From Epilithonimonas zeae (GTDB lineage Bacteria; Bacteroidota; Bacteroidia; Flavobacteriales; Weeksellaceae): a stretch of DNA of 64,000 nt. The notes beneath the pieces were generated by a model, which saw only the letters and a list, made by a program, of their open reading frames with translations, did no database searches and had not been told where the DNA came from. Where the stretch lies: positions 1-64,000 of the forward strand of contig NZ_CP075338.1 of NCBI RefSeq assembly GCF_023278365.1, read 5' to 3'. Positions 15,560 through 27,200 of the stretch are shown here, piece by piece; position 1 is the stretch's first letter, and each line of letters begins with the position of its first letter. Both the position numbers and the translations under genes were made by a program.

Positions 15560-17011
15560 ATGAAAAAAACTATTATTTCTTTATTTCTTTTTAATGCCTT
15601 GATAATTAGTGCACAATCATGGAATGTTACAGGAAACTCAGGGACAAATTCTACAACCAATTTTATTGGTACAACTGATAATCAGGATTTGGCTTTTAAA
15701 ACAAATAATTTGGAGCGGATCCGGATTAATAATAATGGTCGGTTTATTCTTCAAAATTTAAATGTAGGATCGTATGGCTGGGATAATAATCTGTTTTTTG
15801 GAGGAGGAAATGATATATCTACTGGCTTAGGGAATACAGTTTTTGGTCTAGCAGCATTGTCATATAATACTACTGGGGCTGCAAATACGGCGGTAGGATC
15901 AAATGCCCTAAGAGCTAATCTGACAGGAACCTCTAACACAGCTTTTGGCGTTAATTCGATGATGGCTAATACAGCAGGCTCAGAAAACACAGCTGTAGGA
16001 CTTAATAGCTTAGGCGGAAGCGGGACCATCAATCATAATACTGCCATTGGCTTTGCTGCTATGTCCAGATATAACGCTAATAACACAAATTCTGTGTCTT
16101 ATAATACTGGAATTGGCTGGGCGGCGATAGGTAATATTATAAATGGTAATAATAATACAGCTCTCGGGGGAGGCGCATTAAGAACAATGACCACTGGCAA
16201 TAATAACATAGCTATTGGTTATAACTCAGCAGTTACTCTAACATCAGGAAATAACAATATTTTAATTGGTAATAATATTAATACATCTGCATCTACGGCA
16301 GATAATCAACTTAATATTGGCAATTGGATTTACGGGCAAAATGGAAAAATAGGTATTGGTGGTTTGTCAGATGTAAATCTGGGACTCAAGGTCTATGGAA
16401 GAACACAGATAAAGTCCGATATTAATTCTGATGGTTTTGCCGTTTTAAATGACATTTCAAACGTAGATAATGGAGCGTCGTTGGTTTTTTTACGATATGG
16501 ACAATATCAGCCAAATAATCCTGGAGTATTAGACGTTTCTGGCTTTGTCTCACCATCTCTATATGAACAATTTTTCTCTCTTAAAGCAAATGGAAAGTTA
16601 TTTTTAGGAACATCTACAAACCTTACCTGTTCAGATTGTTCAACTTACAGGCTATTTGTAAAGGATGGAATAAGAACCGAGAAAATTAAAGTTGATATCG
16701 CCTCTGTAAATGGATGGGCGGACTATGTTTTCAAAAAGGATTACAAGCTTGCGTCATTAGAGGATGTGGAAACGTATATCAATAATATGGGGCATTTACC
16801 TAATATTCCTTCAGCCGATGAGTTGGTTAAAAATGGGCTTGATCTAGCAAAAATGGATGCGAAGCTCTTGGAAAAAATAGAAGAATTGACACTATATAAT
16901 ATTGACCTTTATAAGAGTAATAAAATTTTAAAGGATCAGCTAAATCAACAGCAGCTAACTATAGATATGCTATTGCAGAAAGTTGAAAAACTTGAAGCAA
17001 ATTTAAAATAA
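15560..17011 (+). CDS. Exported adhesin-like protein with YadA-head-like repeats and coiled-coil tail
   Basis: A 483-residue exported protein (signal peptide MKKTIISLFLFNALIISAQ). Residues about 85-240 contain degenerate 14-24-residue repeats built on GxNTAxGxxAL, for example TGAANTAVGSNALRANLTG, TSNTAFGVNSM, SENTAVGLNSL and GNNNTALGGGAL, the pattern of left-handed beta-roll heads in YadA/Hep_Hag trimeric adhesins. The C-terminus is the Bacteroidota tail WADYVFKKDYKLASLEDVE... GHLPNIPSADEL, ending in a heptad coiled coil (about 435-480), so trimerisation is likely. No outer-membrane anchor and no T9SS sorting domain is seen. Thirty-five bases separate it from the S8 protease gene, so they are probably co-transcribed. 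Confidence 0.75.
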   Translation: MKKTIISLFLFNALIISAQSWNVTGNSGTNSTTNFIGTTDNQDLAFKTNNLERIRINNNGRFILQNLNVGSYGWDNNLFFGGGNDISTGLGNTVFGLAALSYNTTGAANTAVGSNALRANLTGTSNTAFGVNSMMANTAGSENTAVGLNSLGGSGTINHNTAIGFAAMSRYNANNTNSVSYNTGIGWAAIGNIINGNNNTALGGGALRTMTTGNNNIAIGYNSAVTLTSGNNNILIGNNINTSASTADNQLNIGNWIYGQNGKIGIGGLSDVNLGLKVYGRTQIKSDINSDGFAVLNDISNVDNGASLVFLRYGQYQPNNPGVLDVSGFVSPSLYEQFFSLKANGKLFLGTSTNLTCSDCSTYRLFVKDGIRTEKIKVDIASVNGWADYVFKKDYKLASLEDVETYINNMGHLPNIPSADELVKNGLDLAKMDAKLLEKIEELTLYNIDLYKSNKILKDQLNQQQLTIDMLLQKVEKLEANLK

Positions 17012-17046
17012 CAGATTCATACTTAACTTAAACATAAACTATTTGT

Positions 17047-19305
17047 ATGAAAATCGATGCAAAATATAGTATTCTTATTGCTGTATTATTCTATAACTCT
17101 GCCTTTTCACAAAACGTAGAGAATAGTGTATCAGTTGATAAGACCAGATTGATGACAATCATTGCTCAACAAAAGCAAAAAAAACAACGAAATAATATTC
17201 TAATTGAGAATCTGAAGTTAAAAGGATACAAAGAATTTATTGATGATGGAGTTAATGAAAAACAACTTATTGGAGCTGATGATGAAGGAAATCCCCTTTA
17301 TTACACAACACTTAATTCCAAAGCTTCTCAAAGAATTAAAGCAAATTCACTATATGATGGAGGTTCATTAGGTTTAAACATCTCAGGTAGCGAAATGCGT
17401 ATTGGACAATGGGATTTTTCAAAACCAAGATTAAATCATGAGTTGATTCTTGGGAAAGTAAATTATGATATCTCACAGAATCAAACTATTTCGCGACACA
17501 GTACTCATATAATAGGAACGATGGTTGGTAACAATTATAGCAATCCTGATGCAACTGGTGTTGCTTATAGTGCTATTGCCACAGCTTACGATTGGGTAAA
17601 TGATGTTGCAGAAATGGCAAATGAAGCATCAAATAATCTTTTGGTTGCTAATAACAGTTATGGTTTTGACCCAATATACTATCAAACATATCAATTTGGA
17701 AAGTATAATGAAACTGCTAAAAATTGGGATCAAGTTATGTATTATGCACCATATTTCCAGATTGTAAAGGCTGCTGGAAACGCGAGAGGTCTTGATCCTT
17801 CTGTAGTTCCACAAGTTTCATCTAAAAAAGGTTATGATCTCTTAGAAGGTGCCGGAATAGCAAAAAATGTACTCGTCGTTACTTCTGTTGACAAAAATGA
17901 GAATCCAAGCGGAGGCTCCGATTTTTTCATATCAGCTTTCAGTAGTTTAGGGGGGACGGATGATGGTCGAATTAAGCCAGATATTTCAGCTCTTGGGCAA
18001 GATGTTTATTCCGCTATTGAAACTTATAACTCTGCTTATGGATTTTATAACGGAACATCATCTGCCACTGCTTCAGTTTCAGGCGCTATTATTTTACTCC
18101 AACAGTATTGGAGCTCCCTTTCTTCTGTAAAAAGAGATTACCTATGGTCGTCCTCAATCAGAGCATTGTTAGCGCATACAGCTAATGATAGAGACGCTTT
18201 AGGACCTGATTATGTTTATGGTTGGGGATTGATGGATACCGAGCGTGCAACAAGATTAATGTATAATGATACAAAAAGTACCCTTATTAAGGAAGATAAT
18301 CTCCAACAGGGTGGAGAATATCGGTTGTATGTAGTTGCTTCAGAATTTGAAAATCAACCATTAGTAGCAACTTTAGCGTGGACTGATCCTGAAGGGAATA
18401 TTGTTGATAATACGGAGGATGATTCAGTTCCTTCATTAGTAAACGATCTGGACATTACTATTTTAAAAAAAGATAGTAGTGGCAACTTTAAAACTTACTA
18501 CCCTTGGAAACTAGGTGGAATGCAAAATTTAACTGCAGCTGCAACGAGAAATTCAGATAATAAAGTTGATAACATTGAGAAAGTAGAAATTGATAACGCT
18601 GACGGGTTGTACCAAATTGTTATCAAACATAAAGGAAACCTGTTTTCAGGTTCGCAAAACTATTCATTAGTTATTTCAGGGATTTCATTTTGTTATACAG
18701 ATGATATGTATGTTCTGACAAGAGATAAGGATAATATTGAAACTTCAAATTTTGTAGGAACAGCAAAAAATATTAAAGCATCTAATGTTATTAAAAGTGC
18801 TGCCCAGAATATTGTATATAAAGCTTCTAAATCTGTGGAATTATTACCTGATGCATCAGGAGGCTCTGGTGCTGTAGGCTTTACGGCAGAGCAAGGTGCT
18901 GGATTTATGGCGATTATTGATCCTGATTGTGACGGTTCATTGCCTGCTTTGGTTTATCACTCTCAAACCGACAGACCTATTGCAACAGACAACAATGGTA
19001 ATTCAAATACAAATTCATCTGAAGGTAGTCAAAATGTACAAAAACAGCTGGAAAATCTTTTAATTTATCCGAATCCTGCAAAGACTGAAGTTAATATTTT
19101 TTATAAAATAACAACACCTTCGATTGTTAATATTACAATACTTGACTTAAGTGGAAAAAATGTTTATCAGCAAAAAAGTAATCAAAAATTTCCAACAGGG
19201 ATATACCAAAAACTTATTCAAACAAGCGGTCTTTCAGCGGGTATTTATATGATGGTAATCGAAACTTCAGATTATAAAGAATCAAAAAAAATAATTATCC
19301 AATAA
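17047..19305 (+). CDS. S8 (subtilisin-like) serine protease with T9SS sorting domain
   Basis: Secreted protease of 752 residues with signal peptide (about 1-21). The triad is visible: D123 in GQWDFS, H151 in RHSTHIIGT, and S338 in NGTSSAT, with the oxyanion asparagine N245 in AAGNARG. The histidine motif is HSTH where most subtilisins have HGTH. A prodomain-like region (22-110) and a beta-sandwich (about 420-560) flank the catalytic core. The last 75 residues (LLIYPNPAKTEVNIFYK... KESKKIIIQ) form a type A T9SS sorting domain, so the protein should cross the outer membrane and be anchored or released. Next gene starts 10 bases later. Confidence 0.88.
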   Translation: MKIDAKYSILIAVLFYNSAFSQNVENSVSVDKTRLMTIIAQQKQKKQRNNILIENLKLKGYKEFIDDGVNEKQLIGADDEGNPLYYTTLNSKASQRIKANSLYDGGSLGLNISGSEMRIGQWDFSKPRLNHELILGKVNYDISQNQTISRHSTHIIGTMVGNNYSNPDATGVAYSAIATAYDWVNDVAEMANEASNNLLVANNSYGFDPIYYQTYQFGKYNETAKNWDQVMYYAPYFQIVKAAGNARGLDPSVVPQVSSKKGYDLLEGAGIAKNVLVVTSVDKNENPSGGSDFFISAFSSLGGTDDGRIKPDISALGQDVYSAIETYNSAYGFYNGTSSATASVSGAIILLQQYWSSLSSVKRDYLWSSSIRALLAHTANDRDALGPDYVYGWGLMDTERATRLMYNDTKSTLIKEDNLQQGGEYRLYVVASEFENQPLVATLAWTDPEGNIVDNTEDDSVPSLVNDLDITILKKDSSGNFKTYYPWKLGGMQNLTAAATRNSDNKVDNIEKVEIDNADGLYQIVIKHKGNLFSGSQNYSLVISGISFCYTDDMYVLTRDKDNIETSNFVGTAKNIKASNVIKSAAQNIVYKASKSVELLPDASGGSGAVGFTAEQGAGFMAIIDPDCDGSLPALVYHSQTDRPIATDNNGNSNTNSSEGSQNVQKQLENLLIYPNPAKTEVNIFYKITTPSIVNITILDLSGKNVYQQKSNQKFPTGIYQKLIQTSGLSAGIYMMVIETSDYKESKKIIIQ

Positions 19306-19315
19306 AATTAGTACA

Positions 19316-21283
19316 ATGAGAAAATTTTTACTACTAACTCTACTCATGTTTTCTGTAGGAGTAGCTTCCCAGTCACCAGGAGGGGTAAGCGGAGTGGATC
19401 TTTGGCTTAAAGCAGATTCGGATAATGTCAATCTATCCTATTATCAGGATTTTGGTTATGGTCAACATCAGGTTCAGGCTCCAGATATGCAAAGTAGACC
19501 TACTTACGGGTTAGTTAACTTTAACGATAGTTTTACCTTTGATGGTCAAAAGAATTCTTTAAACCTAAAGTACCTTATGGAGCTTTTAAGTAAGGTAAGT
19601 ATTTTCACAGTTTTTCAAAACAAAAATCTCAATAAAGAAAGCGCTGTATATACAACTGATAACTCAGGAGAAAAAGAACTTTATTTTGGCACAGCAAATA
19701 TATTTCGATACAATGGTGATGCAATGGAATATGCCAATGTAAACCAGTTGGATAGTGCTGTTTCTTTCAATGTATACTCAAAATTTGATATTCCTTCTAA
19801 AAAAATTGGTTTTATTAGTGGAAATACTGGGAAAAGCACTCTCTATATAGGAAAAGATGTTCGCACTAACCCAGAATGGCAACTTTTCAAAGGAAACCTC
19901 CCTGAATTATTCATTTACAATAAAATTCTTACTCTGAACGAGCGTACGCGAATTAATTCCTATTTGGCAATAAAATATGGCATCAGTCTGCCATATACAG
20001 AATATTTGAGTTCAAAAAGTAAAAAGCTTTGGAGAGAAGAAGATTATAATGAATTTCCAAACAGAATTACAGGAATAGGAAGGGATGATTTTTCTGCTTT
20101 ATATCAGAAACAATCTACCAATAGTTCTGAAAGTAAACGACTTGTTATCTCAGCGGGAGAACTCTCTGTCACAAACAAAAAAAATACAGCCACTTTTGGA
20201 GACCAAAGCTTTTTAGTTTGGGGAGATAATGGTAAAGAATTAAAAGCAGGAGAAGAAAATTTTGGCTTTGAAGCGTTACAAAGATTATGGAAAGCAAGAT
20301 TTACATCAGAACAAAGTCAAAGTATTAAAACTTCTGTATTGTTTAATGTAAAAGATATTTTTCCAAATATTCCATCTGATAAGAATGTCTGGCTAATCAT
20401 TGATAAGGAAGGGAGTGGAAATTTCTCCACCCAGTCTGACGCAATTCCTGCTGATCAGATCAATAGCAAAGGAGAGGCGAAATTCTCGGAAGTGTATTTT
20501 GATCAAGACCTTTCGGGAACCGATGTATTTACTTTCGCTTTGGCTTCACAGATGTTTGCATTATATGATTTGGTTCAGCCTTCCTGTATTACTACTGAAG
20601 GAAAACTCTTACTTAATATTAAAGGAGGAAAGGCTCCTTTCCAATTGACTTTGACATCAGATAAGGGTTATTTAGGAAATACTACTATTCAAAATTCTGA
20701 AATTTCTTATAATCAGCTTAGTGCAGGACATTATATCTTAAAAGTTAAAGATGCCCTTTCTTATGAGCAAGTGTATGAATTCGACATCAATCCATTTGAT
20801 GATATTAATCTGAATTTAGGTTCTGAATATCAGATAGGAAGCCAAGGTTATGTGGAACTGGATGCTTCACAAAATATCACTGATTTTGAAGCAAGCTATG
20901 AATGGACTTCTGATAGTGGATTCAGTAGTTTCCAGCCTAGAGTAAAACTGTATGAAGAGGGAACTTATACTGTAACGGTGACAACTAAAGATGGATGCAA
21001 GAAAACAGGAAGTTTTAAAATAACAAAAGGAATTGAAAATAGTATAGTGCTATATCCAAACCCTACACGAGCAGGGGAAGATTTTAATATTAGGATTAGA
21101 CTAAGCCAATCGGAAGATGCAGATATTAAAATGTATGATATGTCTGGAAAATTGATTTCCTCAAAACAATTACAAGGCAAATCTTCTTATGATATAAAAG
21201 ATCGCATGCTATCTCAAGGATCTTATGTTATTACGATTGTTACTGAAACACAGCAAAAAACGTTCAAACTCATCATTAACTAA
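19316..21283 (+). CDS. Surface protein with lectin-like N-terminal region and T9SS sorting domain
   Basis: A 655-residue exported protein (signal peptide ending VGVASQ). Residues about 22-225 read like a concanavalin/LamG-type beta-sandwich seen at the front of many flavobacterial surface proteins (VDLWLKADSDN, FTFDGQKNSL, GNLPELFIYNKILTLNERTRINSYLAIKYG). A middle part with NRITGIGRDDFSALYQKQS is typical of the same group. Residues about 490-570 look like Ig/PKD-like folds (YEWTSDSGFSSFQPRV, GTYTVTVTTKDGC). The C-terminus VLYPNPTRAGEDFNIRI... TFKLIIN is a T9SS type A sorting domain. Function unknown; the tight spacing links it to the protease before it and the RHS gene after it (13 bases). 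Confidence 0.8.
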   Translation: MRKFLLLTLLMFSVGVASQSPGGVSGVDLWLKADSDNVNLSYYQDFGYGQHQVQAPDMQSRPTYGLVNFNDSFTFDGQKNSLNLKYLMELLSKVSIFTVFQNKNLNKESAVYTTDNSGEKELYFGTANIFRYNGDAMEYANVNQLDSAVSFNVYSKFDIPSKKIGFISGNTGKSTLYIGKDVRTNPEWQLFKGNLPELFIYNKILTLNERTRINSYLAIKYGISLPYTEYLSSKSKKLWREEDYNEFPNRITGIGRDDFSALYQKQSTNSSESKRLVISAGELSVTNKKNTATFGDQSFLVWGDNGKELKAGEENFGFEALQRLWKARFTSEQSQSIKTSVLFNVKDIFPNIPSDKNVWLIIDKEGSGNFSTQSDAIPADQINSKGEAKFSEVYFDQDLSGTDVFTFALASQMFALYDLVQPSCITTEGKLLLNIKGGKAPFQLTLTSDKGYLGNTTIQNSEISYNQLSAGHYILKVKDALSYEQVYEFDINPFDDINLNLGSEYQIGSQGYVELDASQNITDFEASYEWTSDSGFSSFQPRVKLYEEGTYTVTVTTKDGCKKTGSFKITKGIENSIVLYPNPTRAGEDFNIRIRLSQSEDADIKMYDMSGKLISSKQLQGKSSYDIKDRMLSQGSYVITIVTETQQKTFKLIIN

Positions 21284-21296
21284 TAATCTTAATCTT

Positions 21297-24200
21297 ATGA
21301 AACCAAATATATTCAGCTACATCCGAAATCAGAAAAAGCTGGTTCGTTTTGTAATATTTTTTATTTCCTGGAGTCAAGTTTACGGTTATAGTTATGCCAA
21401 CTATTTCAGTAGAAAAGGCAATACGTCAACAAAAAGATACAATCCAATATATGTAAGTGATAATTCCAATAATATTTTAAAATCGGGGACAGATAAAATT
21501 TCTCGCTCGAATAAAGGACAGGAGCTAAATTCTTCTATCGCTCTAAGACATCAAGAAAATATTAGGAAATCTATAACAGCTAATCCAGCATCAGTAGTTT
21601 ATTTCAATTCTGATATAAAGGAAGGCATAATTGGAAAAGATAAAAACTCTCCTGTTGATCAGGTTTTTGACAATGTATTCAATATCAGTATAGATGAACT
21701 TCCTAAGAATGGAACTGTTACATTAGAGTATGATCTCTTTGGAGTTTCTGACTATTCTGGTGTAAGTAAAGTTATCAATGATGATCGTTTTTCTGGTGGA
21801 TTAAATATACAGCATACTCAAAACTGGACGCATCAATCAGAGCTGATTAATTCAGGAACGTTAATTAAAGGACTCAACACTGTTTTATTTACCATATCGC
21901 CTGATGCCAATTATGCCTATAAGGTAAAGAATGTTCGTTTTAAGATAACAACTTCCAAAAATATAATTACTTCCGATAATAATCTGAACACATTATTAAG
22001 TGGCACTATTACTAAGGAATTTTTTAAAGGTCAGTCACAAAATTTCTCTATAGGCAATGCTGGATTGGAGACCTTGGAAGGAAGTATTGCCTACAATACA
22101 GTTTTCAGTATTACACCTTTAGAAATATTGGATATTCCAGCGATTGCGCCTGAAATGGTCAACGTAACTTCCGAAAAAGCGGGTTATCGTTTTCTTCCTC
22201 ACGGTCAGCATTTTCAGACTCCTGCAAAAGTATCGTTGGGATTTGATAAAAATAAAATTCCTTCGGGTTATACTGAAAATGATATCAAAACTTATTTTTT
22301 TGACAGAGCTTCCAAAAAATGGATAGCATTGGAAAAAGATTCTCTTATATCTGATAAACAAATTTTAGTTTCTAAAACGACCCATTTTACGGATATGATA
22401 AATGGGATTATCAAGGTACCAGAATCGCCTGAAACAGGAAGTTATGCTCCCAACAGTATCAAAGATATCAAAGCGGCTGATCCTGTGTCAGGAATTGTAA
22501 GTATAGCCGCACCTTCCCCAAATAGTCAGGGAAGTGTAACAACCAGTTTTCCAATTAAGCTTCCAGCCGGAAGACAGGGAATGCAACCTTCATTATCTGT
22601 TAACTACAACAGCGACGGAGGCAATGGATGGCTGGGAATGGGTTGGGATCTTTCTATTCCGGCGATTAGTATTGATAGTCGTTGGGGAGTTCCAAGATAT
22701 GATTCTGCAAAAGAAACAGAGATTTATACCATTGCTGGGGAACAGCTGACATTCAAAGATGGCAATAATTATGTGATGCCTAACCGTAACGAAGGGTTTG
22801 ATAAAAATAGGCTTCCTGACGGTACGCAATTTTATCCGAGAATTGAAGGAGCATATAATAAAATTATTCGTCACGGAAACAGTCCTTCTACCTATTGGTG
22901 GGAAGTGATAAGCAAAGACGGTACAAGAAGCTTTTTTGGAGGCGATGGCATTAATATAGTTGAAAATGCAGTGCTCAGACAGCCATCAACAAATAATATA
23001 GGACATTGGGCATTATACAAGACCATTGACCGAAATGGGAATTATACTGAATATTTTTACAATAATAATGTGTATTCCGGTTCTCCTGGTAATGGAGGAA
23101 AAGAGATTTATCTTGACGAAATCCATTATGCAAAACACGATGCAGCTCCTACAGCTTATTACAGGATAAAGTTTACTTCTGAAAACAGAACCGATACCCG
23201 CATTGATGCCCGATTAGGGTTTGTACAGGTTAACTCAAAAAGGCTTAAAAATATTACTATCCGCGCTGGTAGAATACCCATAGTACGCTCTTATGATTTT
23301 AGCTATAAAACAGATAATCAATCTCCTTTTTATAAATCTTTGCTTGAAGCCATTACAGAAAAAGATGCAGAAGGAAGTGTGTTTTATACGAATAAGCTTG
23401 AATATAATCAACTTCCCAACACATTGTATACACCAGAAACTGTAATAAATTCAGGAACGGATAATATTTCTGACGCTTCAGTGATTAATGCTGGAAAATC
23501 CAAAAATAATAGCTTTGGATTTGCAGCAACCTTTGGTCTGATTTTGAAAACTTCACTTGAAAGCCATATTCCTACATTAAAAAGTGGAACAATTGGGGCG
23601 AATTACCAATATGGCGAAAGCGGAAATGAAGGAAAGCTAACCTTGGTTGATGTAAACGGAGATGGATTACCAGATAAAGTTTTTAATAAGAAGAATAGAA
23701 TCTCATTTAGAAATAATAACAGTACGATTAATACTCTTTCTTTTGGAGATTCATCAGATATAAGTGGAAGTACATTGTTTGATATAGGTAAAACTTACAC
23801 CAATACCATCGGACTGGAACTAACAGGAAGTACTGCTGATATTATTTCAGTTCACGGAGGATGGTCTAGGTCTACTCAACGTTCTATTACCAAAAACTAT
23901 TTTGAAGATGTAAATTCTGATGGTATTCCTGATTTAGTTGAAGATGGAGTAGTGAAATTTGGGAAAATTGATTCAGGTACAGGGGAACTGTCTTATACTG
24001 TAAATAGTGCCGAGACTCCTAACCCTATTGTTGTAGGAAATCCAATTGGAACTATCGTAACACCAAATTCTGATGAAGAAAAAGAACTTCGTGAGCAGAG
24101 TCCATTATTGGATATTGTTAAAGTATGGAAAGCACCTTATAGCGGAGTTGTAAACATTAATGGTATTGCAAAGCTTCTCCAGAGTCCTGTTTCTCCCGAA

Positions 24201-27200
24201 GATGGTGTTAATATTATGGTACAGCAGGGAAGTGTTGAACTAACAAGATTTACATTAAATGCATCTGCTTTACAACAATCTTTTTCATATACTAACAGGA
24301 TTGTTAACAGAGGAGATTATATCTATTTCCGTGCAAGTAGCGTTGAAAATGGAAATAAAGACGATGTGCAATTTCAGGATTTCTCTATATCTTATATTTC
24401 ACTCAAAAGAGCCAACGGAACTACAGTTAGTATTCCTACTGTAAAGACGGATGAGAATAAGATGGATTTATACACATTTAGTGTAAAGAATGACTATTTG
24501 TTTACTTCTTCATCGGCGAATGGGGTTCCCTTTGATGGGCAGGCAAAAATTTCCGGATTGCTTCAGGCACCACCATTACTCACTGATGATATCAGATTAG
24601 AAGTCTTGAAAAATGGTGTGAATGTACCAGGAAGTCCTGTTATTATACCACAATCAGCTGTAAACTCTATTACAGATATCAACAGTCTTATTCCAATCTT
24701 TTCTGTAAATATGTCAGATGATGTTCGTGTTGTATTGGCTTCTGCTACTAATATTGATTGGAAGTTCACCAATACAAATGATGTGAAAATTGTATTTACT
24801 GAAACGTTATCAGGACAAACAGTTACAAAGTATCCAATCATCAACAAAGCATTTTATAATTGGGTGAAAAAAGGGGATACAACTGATATCGTTGTTCCGG
24901 GTTATCCTTACGTGGGTTCAATGACAGGTAATGTTTATCCTTATTTACGATTTGCAGATCCTTTTACCCCTATAACAGGAAAGTATACTTTTTCTATAAA
25001 GCAGTATGATAACAATAATAATTTAAAAGGGGTATATTCAAAAACAGTTTTGCTTAGCAACTTTACTAATCCGTCAGGAATATATGATGGAAGCATTGAA
25101 GATCCCTTAAATAGTGCCATTATAATTAATAATCCGCAGGCAAATGATGTTGTGTATATTAGCTTTTATGCAGACAATGATGGAACAAACGTACAGGAAA
25201 AGCGCAAAAATAATGAAGCATTTGTTACAAGAACCTTAGAGGCACGGGCAAAAATTCCAAGCGTTGGAGGATTAGTTCCGGGAAATATTTACATACCTGA
25301 TTATGATGATATTATTAATCCTGACACTCAGCAGACTGATATGGCTACAGATGGAAGATTCGGACCGATGTATCGTAACTGGGGACAATTTTTATATAAT
25401 GGAGGCTGGGGAAATTATGCCAACGGAAATCCCAACTGGGATCAGCTGCCAATAGACACTTCGGTTTTAGTAGAAGACACAACTTCCTATGACCAGAATA
25501 ATCCGTCACCTCCTATATATCAAAAACGATGGTTTAGTCTTGCACCTTATTATGGAGTAGATCCTGATGATGAATCTTCTACTCCCGCTATCATCCAAAG
25601 ATATCAGGGAAATAATTCTAAAATTTATGTCCAGCTTGATAATCTTGGAACTTCCCGTATGGGAGCAGCGGATATTGCTTCTTTATTGGGAAGTATATCT
25701 CCTGTTGCGGGTACTGGCGCTTCTGCTCCAAGAAAAATTGTTAAATCTATTAGCAATAGTACTACCATTGGTGCAGGAATAGGTGTGTTTTCATTAAATC
25801 ATGCCAACTCAGCTGGACTTACTAATGAAACCAAAACAGTAGTCAACTACTTAGATATGAATGGGGATGGATACCCAGATCCTGTAGGAGATAACATACA
25901 ATATACAAATTCATTGGGAGGTTATAGCGCCGTTACAGGCAATATTCCAGATGGATCACAGTCTCTGCAAAAACACAAAATGACAGGATTTAGTCAGGGA
26001 GCAAGTGTTCCGGTTTCTTTTGCATCGGGAGGAATTGTGACCAAATCACAAAAATATGAAACTCAAACAAATGATGGTCGTAAAGTAACTCTTTCAGTCC
26101 CTATGGAAATTCTTACCGCTACTCCAGGGCTTAATATCGGGATAGGACAGGATAATAATGATGATGATGGAGCTTATGACTTTACAGATATTAATGGAGA
26201 TGGTTTACCAGATAAAATATATAAAAATGGCGATGTATCCTTAAACTTAGGATATAAATTTGGTCCTTCTGAAATCTGGTTTTCGGATGGAAAAGGCTAT
26301 AGAGAAGGTAAAAGTCAGACAAACTCTCTTTCAGGAGGTGTAAGTATCAATGGTGAGCTCAATACATTAGGAGGAGTAATGATAGGTAATGGTAGTATTG
26401 GTTTTGGGATGTCCGGAAACAAAACCGAAAGTAATCAGATCACTTATATGCAGGATATAAATGGGGATGGACTTACAGATAAAATTATTAACAGTGGGGG
26501 AGGTACATTACTTTATCTCAATACCGGAAATGGTTTTGTGCAATACAATTGGAATGGATTAAGCAATGTCAGCGAAAGCGTTTCAAAAGGTAAATCCTCA
26601 AACATAGCAGTTTCTGTATGTCCGATCATAATTACCCCAACTCCGGCGACTCCAGATATCAAGATATGTCTTAATCCCTCTTATAGTTGGGGTACAGGTC
26701 AGAGTAATATTACGAGACAAATTACTGATATCAATGGTGATGGTTTCCCGGATATTCTTTCCAGTGAATCGGAAAATGAGTTAAAAACTTATATTTCCAC
26801 CATAGGCACCACTAATCTCCTTAAAAAAGTAACTCTACCTACTGGAGGAAGCTGGGAGGTAACCTACGAACGCAAAGGCAATAGCTATGAGATGCCACAG
26901 AGCAGATACGTAATGTCTTCTGTGGTGGTGAAAGACGGATTTGCACAGGATGACCAATTCAAGCCGGGAGTTTCCAAGATTACAGTTGCGTATGAAAAAC
27001 CATATCACAGCCGTAGAGAAAGAACCTTCTACGGGTTTAATGAAGTACGTATCAACGAGATCAATACAGCGAACGGTGGAGCCAATGCAACACAGCCCTT
27101 CCGTTATACCATTCAGCATTTCAATAATAACTCATATTATTTAAAAGGGGTATTACTGGATGAGACACTTTATGCATATTCAGGAAACACGAAATGGACG

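Noticed and set aside
21225-21296. Upstream extension of the RHS frame
   Set aside because: It overlaps the end of the preceding T9SS-protein gene and hides the signal peptide that appears when starting at 21297.
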